A stretch of 64,000 nucleotides of DNA from Jaminaea rosea (lineage: Eukaryota; Basidiomycota; Exobasidiomycetes; Microstromatales). Both the position numbers and the translations under genes were made by a program. The notes under the pieces were generated by a model. The model did not search any database and was not told the DNA's origin. It saw nothing but the letters and a program-made list of their open reading frames with translations. Location of the stretch: contig NW_020289975.1 of NCBI RefSeq assembly GCF_003144245.1, forward strand, positions 1,693,496 through 1,757,495, read 5' to 3'. Shown one piece after another: positions 62,884-64,000 of this stretch (its first letter is position 1; every line of letters starts with the position of its first letter).

Positions 62884-64000
62884 TCACAGCTCCCCTTCCC
62901 TTTCTCTCCTAGCACGTGTTTCCTCCTCCGCCCTCCTCCCTCCTGCCCCTTCCCACAACAAGTCGAGGCAGAACTCGTAATTGCTCGGCGAATGATCCCT
63001 AAACAGACTGCGCGAGAAGATCGGCTCAGAGAAGCGCTCCTGCACCTTAGGGCAGCTGCGGAGGATGACGCGATGTGCCGTCGTGCTCGTTGCGGCGGTG
63101 GTGCCGGAAGAAGACGAGGAAGCGCTGACGTAGACTTGGAACGTCTCTGCCACATACACCTCGCCCGGAGGATAAAGCTTGTCGTTCGAGGCATGGGCGC
63201 GCATCGTCTTGATGAGGGACCAGAGCCAGTCGGAAGTCTCGTCATCGTCAGCAGCGATGTCTCCGTCCTCCGCGCTGGCCTTGGAGTAGCGTCGGTACGG
63301 ATCCTTGTAGCTGAGGTCGTTTGCCTTGTTGTGCGTGTGGCCGCGCTGAAGCTCGGAAACATCGAAGACTTGGGAGCGCTCCGAGCGGGGAAGAGGGGTG
63401 GCGAGACCTTCTCCCTCTCCGGCAGCGACGCCTAACAGGCCTGGAGCGTCATTGACACCATTCAGATGCGCGGTGCTCGAGTTCGCACCCTCGGCCTTCC
63501 TTCTCCTTTGGTAGAGCCCGATGGTCCTCCCGAGGATCTCCGTTGCCCCTTCTCCTGTGGCCTGTTCTAGCACAACACCGATGTCCCGCATATCGCGCAC
63601 CAGTCCGAGGGAGAAGCAGGGGACTACGTCGTTGCCGTGGACCATGGATGTGACGAGACCACGTAGCGAGGCAGAGAGGTCCGCATCCGTTACGGCAGCA
63701 GGTCCGTACGTAAAGGAGTGGATGGGGCGACCGGCGGGGAGGCCCGAGGAGACGGAGGTGACAAAGGCCGTTCTGATGGGTGGGTGAGGAGAATTGACCT
63801 CTGGGGAAGAAGAGAACGTCTCCGACGGTGTGGCCCACTGCATCGCGAGCAAAGCGGCAACACCACCGCCCAAACTGTGTCCGACCGTCACAAGGCCGTA
63901 GGTAGGGTTACGCTCCAGGCACTCCCTGAGAGTAGTCTTGAGCGTCCCCTTGTTCGTCGCCAGGCGCCTTGACGACTCCCAAATGCCGCCATGCACGTAG
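62884..64000 (-). CDS. class 3 lipase, DAG-lipase-like, C-terminal part (cut by window edge)
   Basis: The frame is open to the right-hand edge (reading YVHGGIWESSRRLATN from 63999), so the N-terminus lies outside. At least 371 residues remain. The nucleophile elbow is VGHSLGGGVAALLAMQW with the catalytic serine. The second catalytic residue is probably Asp in MVHGNDVVPCFSLG, followed by the FTYGPAAVTD-type strand order (here IHSFTYGPAAVTD) of fungal class 3 lipases. The third could be His in TTAHRVILRS, after LYPPGEVYV. The layout resembles the sn-1-specific diacylglycerol lipases, which release fatty acid from diacylglycerol. A charged insert separates the Asp and His regions. Any membrane helices would be in the missing part. 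Confidence 0.82.
   Translation of the reverse strand, partial: YVHGGIWESSRRLATNKGTLKTTLRECLERNPTYGLVTVGHSLGGGVAALLAMQWATPSETFSSSPEVNSPHPPIRTAFVTSVSSGLPAGRPIHSFTYGPAAVTDADLSASLRGLVTSMVHGNDVVPCFSLGLVRDMRDIGVVLEQATGEGATEILGRTIGLYQRRRKAEGANSSTAHLNGVNDAPGLLGVAAGEGEGLATPLPRSERSQVFDVSELQRGHTHNKANDLSYKDPYRRYSKASAEDGDIAADDDETSDWLWSLIKTMRAHASNDKLYPPGEVYVAETFQVYVSASSSSSGTTAATSTTAHRVILRSCPKVQERFSEPIFSRSLFRDHSPSNYEFCLDLLWEGAGGRRAEEETRARREREGEL

Noticed and set aside
1-64000. Transposons, virus-derived elements, CRISPR arrays or a biosynthetic gene cluster
   Set aside because: No transposase, reverse transcriptase, integrase, capsid, terminal repeat, direct-repeat array or group of pathway enzymes was seen; nearly every gene is a conserved single-copy type.

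Overview
The window is a gene-dense, GC-rich piece of a fungal nuclear chromosome. Short introns (mostly 64-105 bp) with GTGAGT/GTAAGY donors, many head-to-head and tail-to-tail gene pairs, and several basidiomycete-type proteins (a MAGP-like wall glycoprotein, a Fer5/SidF-type siderophore acyltransferase, a chitinase without signal peptide like Ustilago Cts1) point to Basidiomycota, most likely Ustilaginomycotina. The subphylum is an inference; basidiomycete is well supported. All gene models are by eye, with splice sites chosen from reading frame, phase and family conservation.

Layout, left to right. 1-8302: end of a CCT delta gene, a HUA1-like zinc-finger protein, AP-3 mu and TRAPPC11. 9920-16250: chitin deacetylase, ALG2 mannosyltransferase and an MBOAT/wax-synthase-like acyltransferase. 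16572-30194: CDC123, EFM3/FAM86-like methyltransferase, a large unrecognised nuclear-looking protein, VPS52, FYV7-like, FAM32A-like and an LRR protein. 30279-40263: NCA2, Mn superoxide dismutase, DENR/TMA22, a START-domain protein and a DNAJC28-like (DUF1992) protein. 40867-45294: membrane GH17 glucanase and GH18 chitinase. 45425-56246: hydroxyornithine transacylase-like, NIPSNAP, dynamin VPS1, ribosomal protein uL2, RPB10 and a PNUTS-like TFIIS-N protein. 58876-64000: a GPI-type secreted glycoprotein, a secreted phytase-like protein and a cut-off class 3 lipase.

Three themes recur. Membrane traffic: AP-3 mu, TRAPPC11, VPS52, VPS1. Making and running the translation machinery: CDC123, EFM3, DENR, uL2, RPB10, FYV7, CCT4. 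Cell-wall and secreted proteins: chitin deacetylase, GH17, GH18, MAGP-like, phytase-like. Most genes sit in divergent pairs over 180-1000 bp promoters or in convergent pairs only 80-330 bp apart.

I saw no transposon, virus-derived element, rRNA, tRNA, CRISPR array or biosynthetic cluster. The most interesting leads are modest: a recurrent GAGTCGAG octamer in non-coding DNA, an apparent intron inside the uL2 start codon, two stop-free introns of length 3n, the unrecognised 1079-residue protein, and a siderophore-type acyltransferase standing alone.
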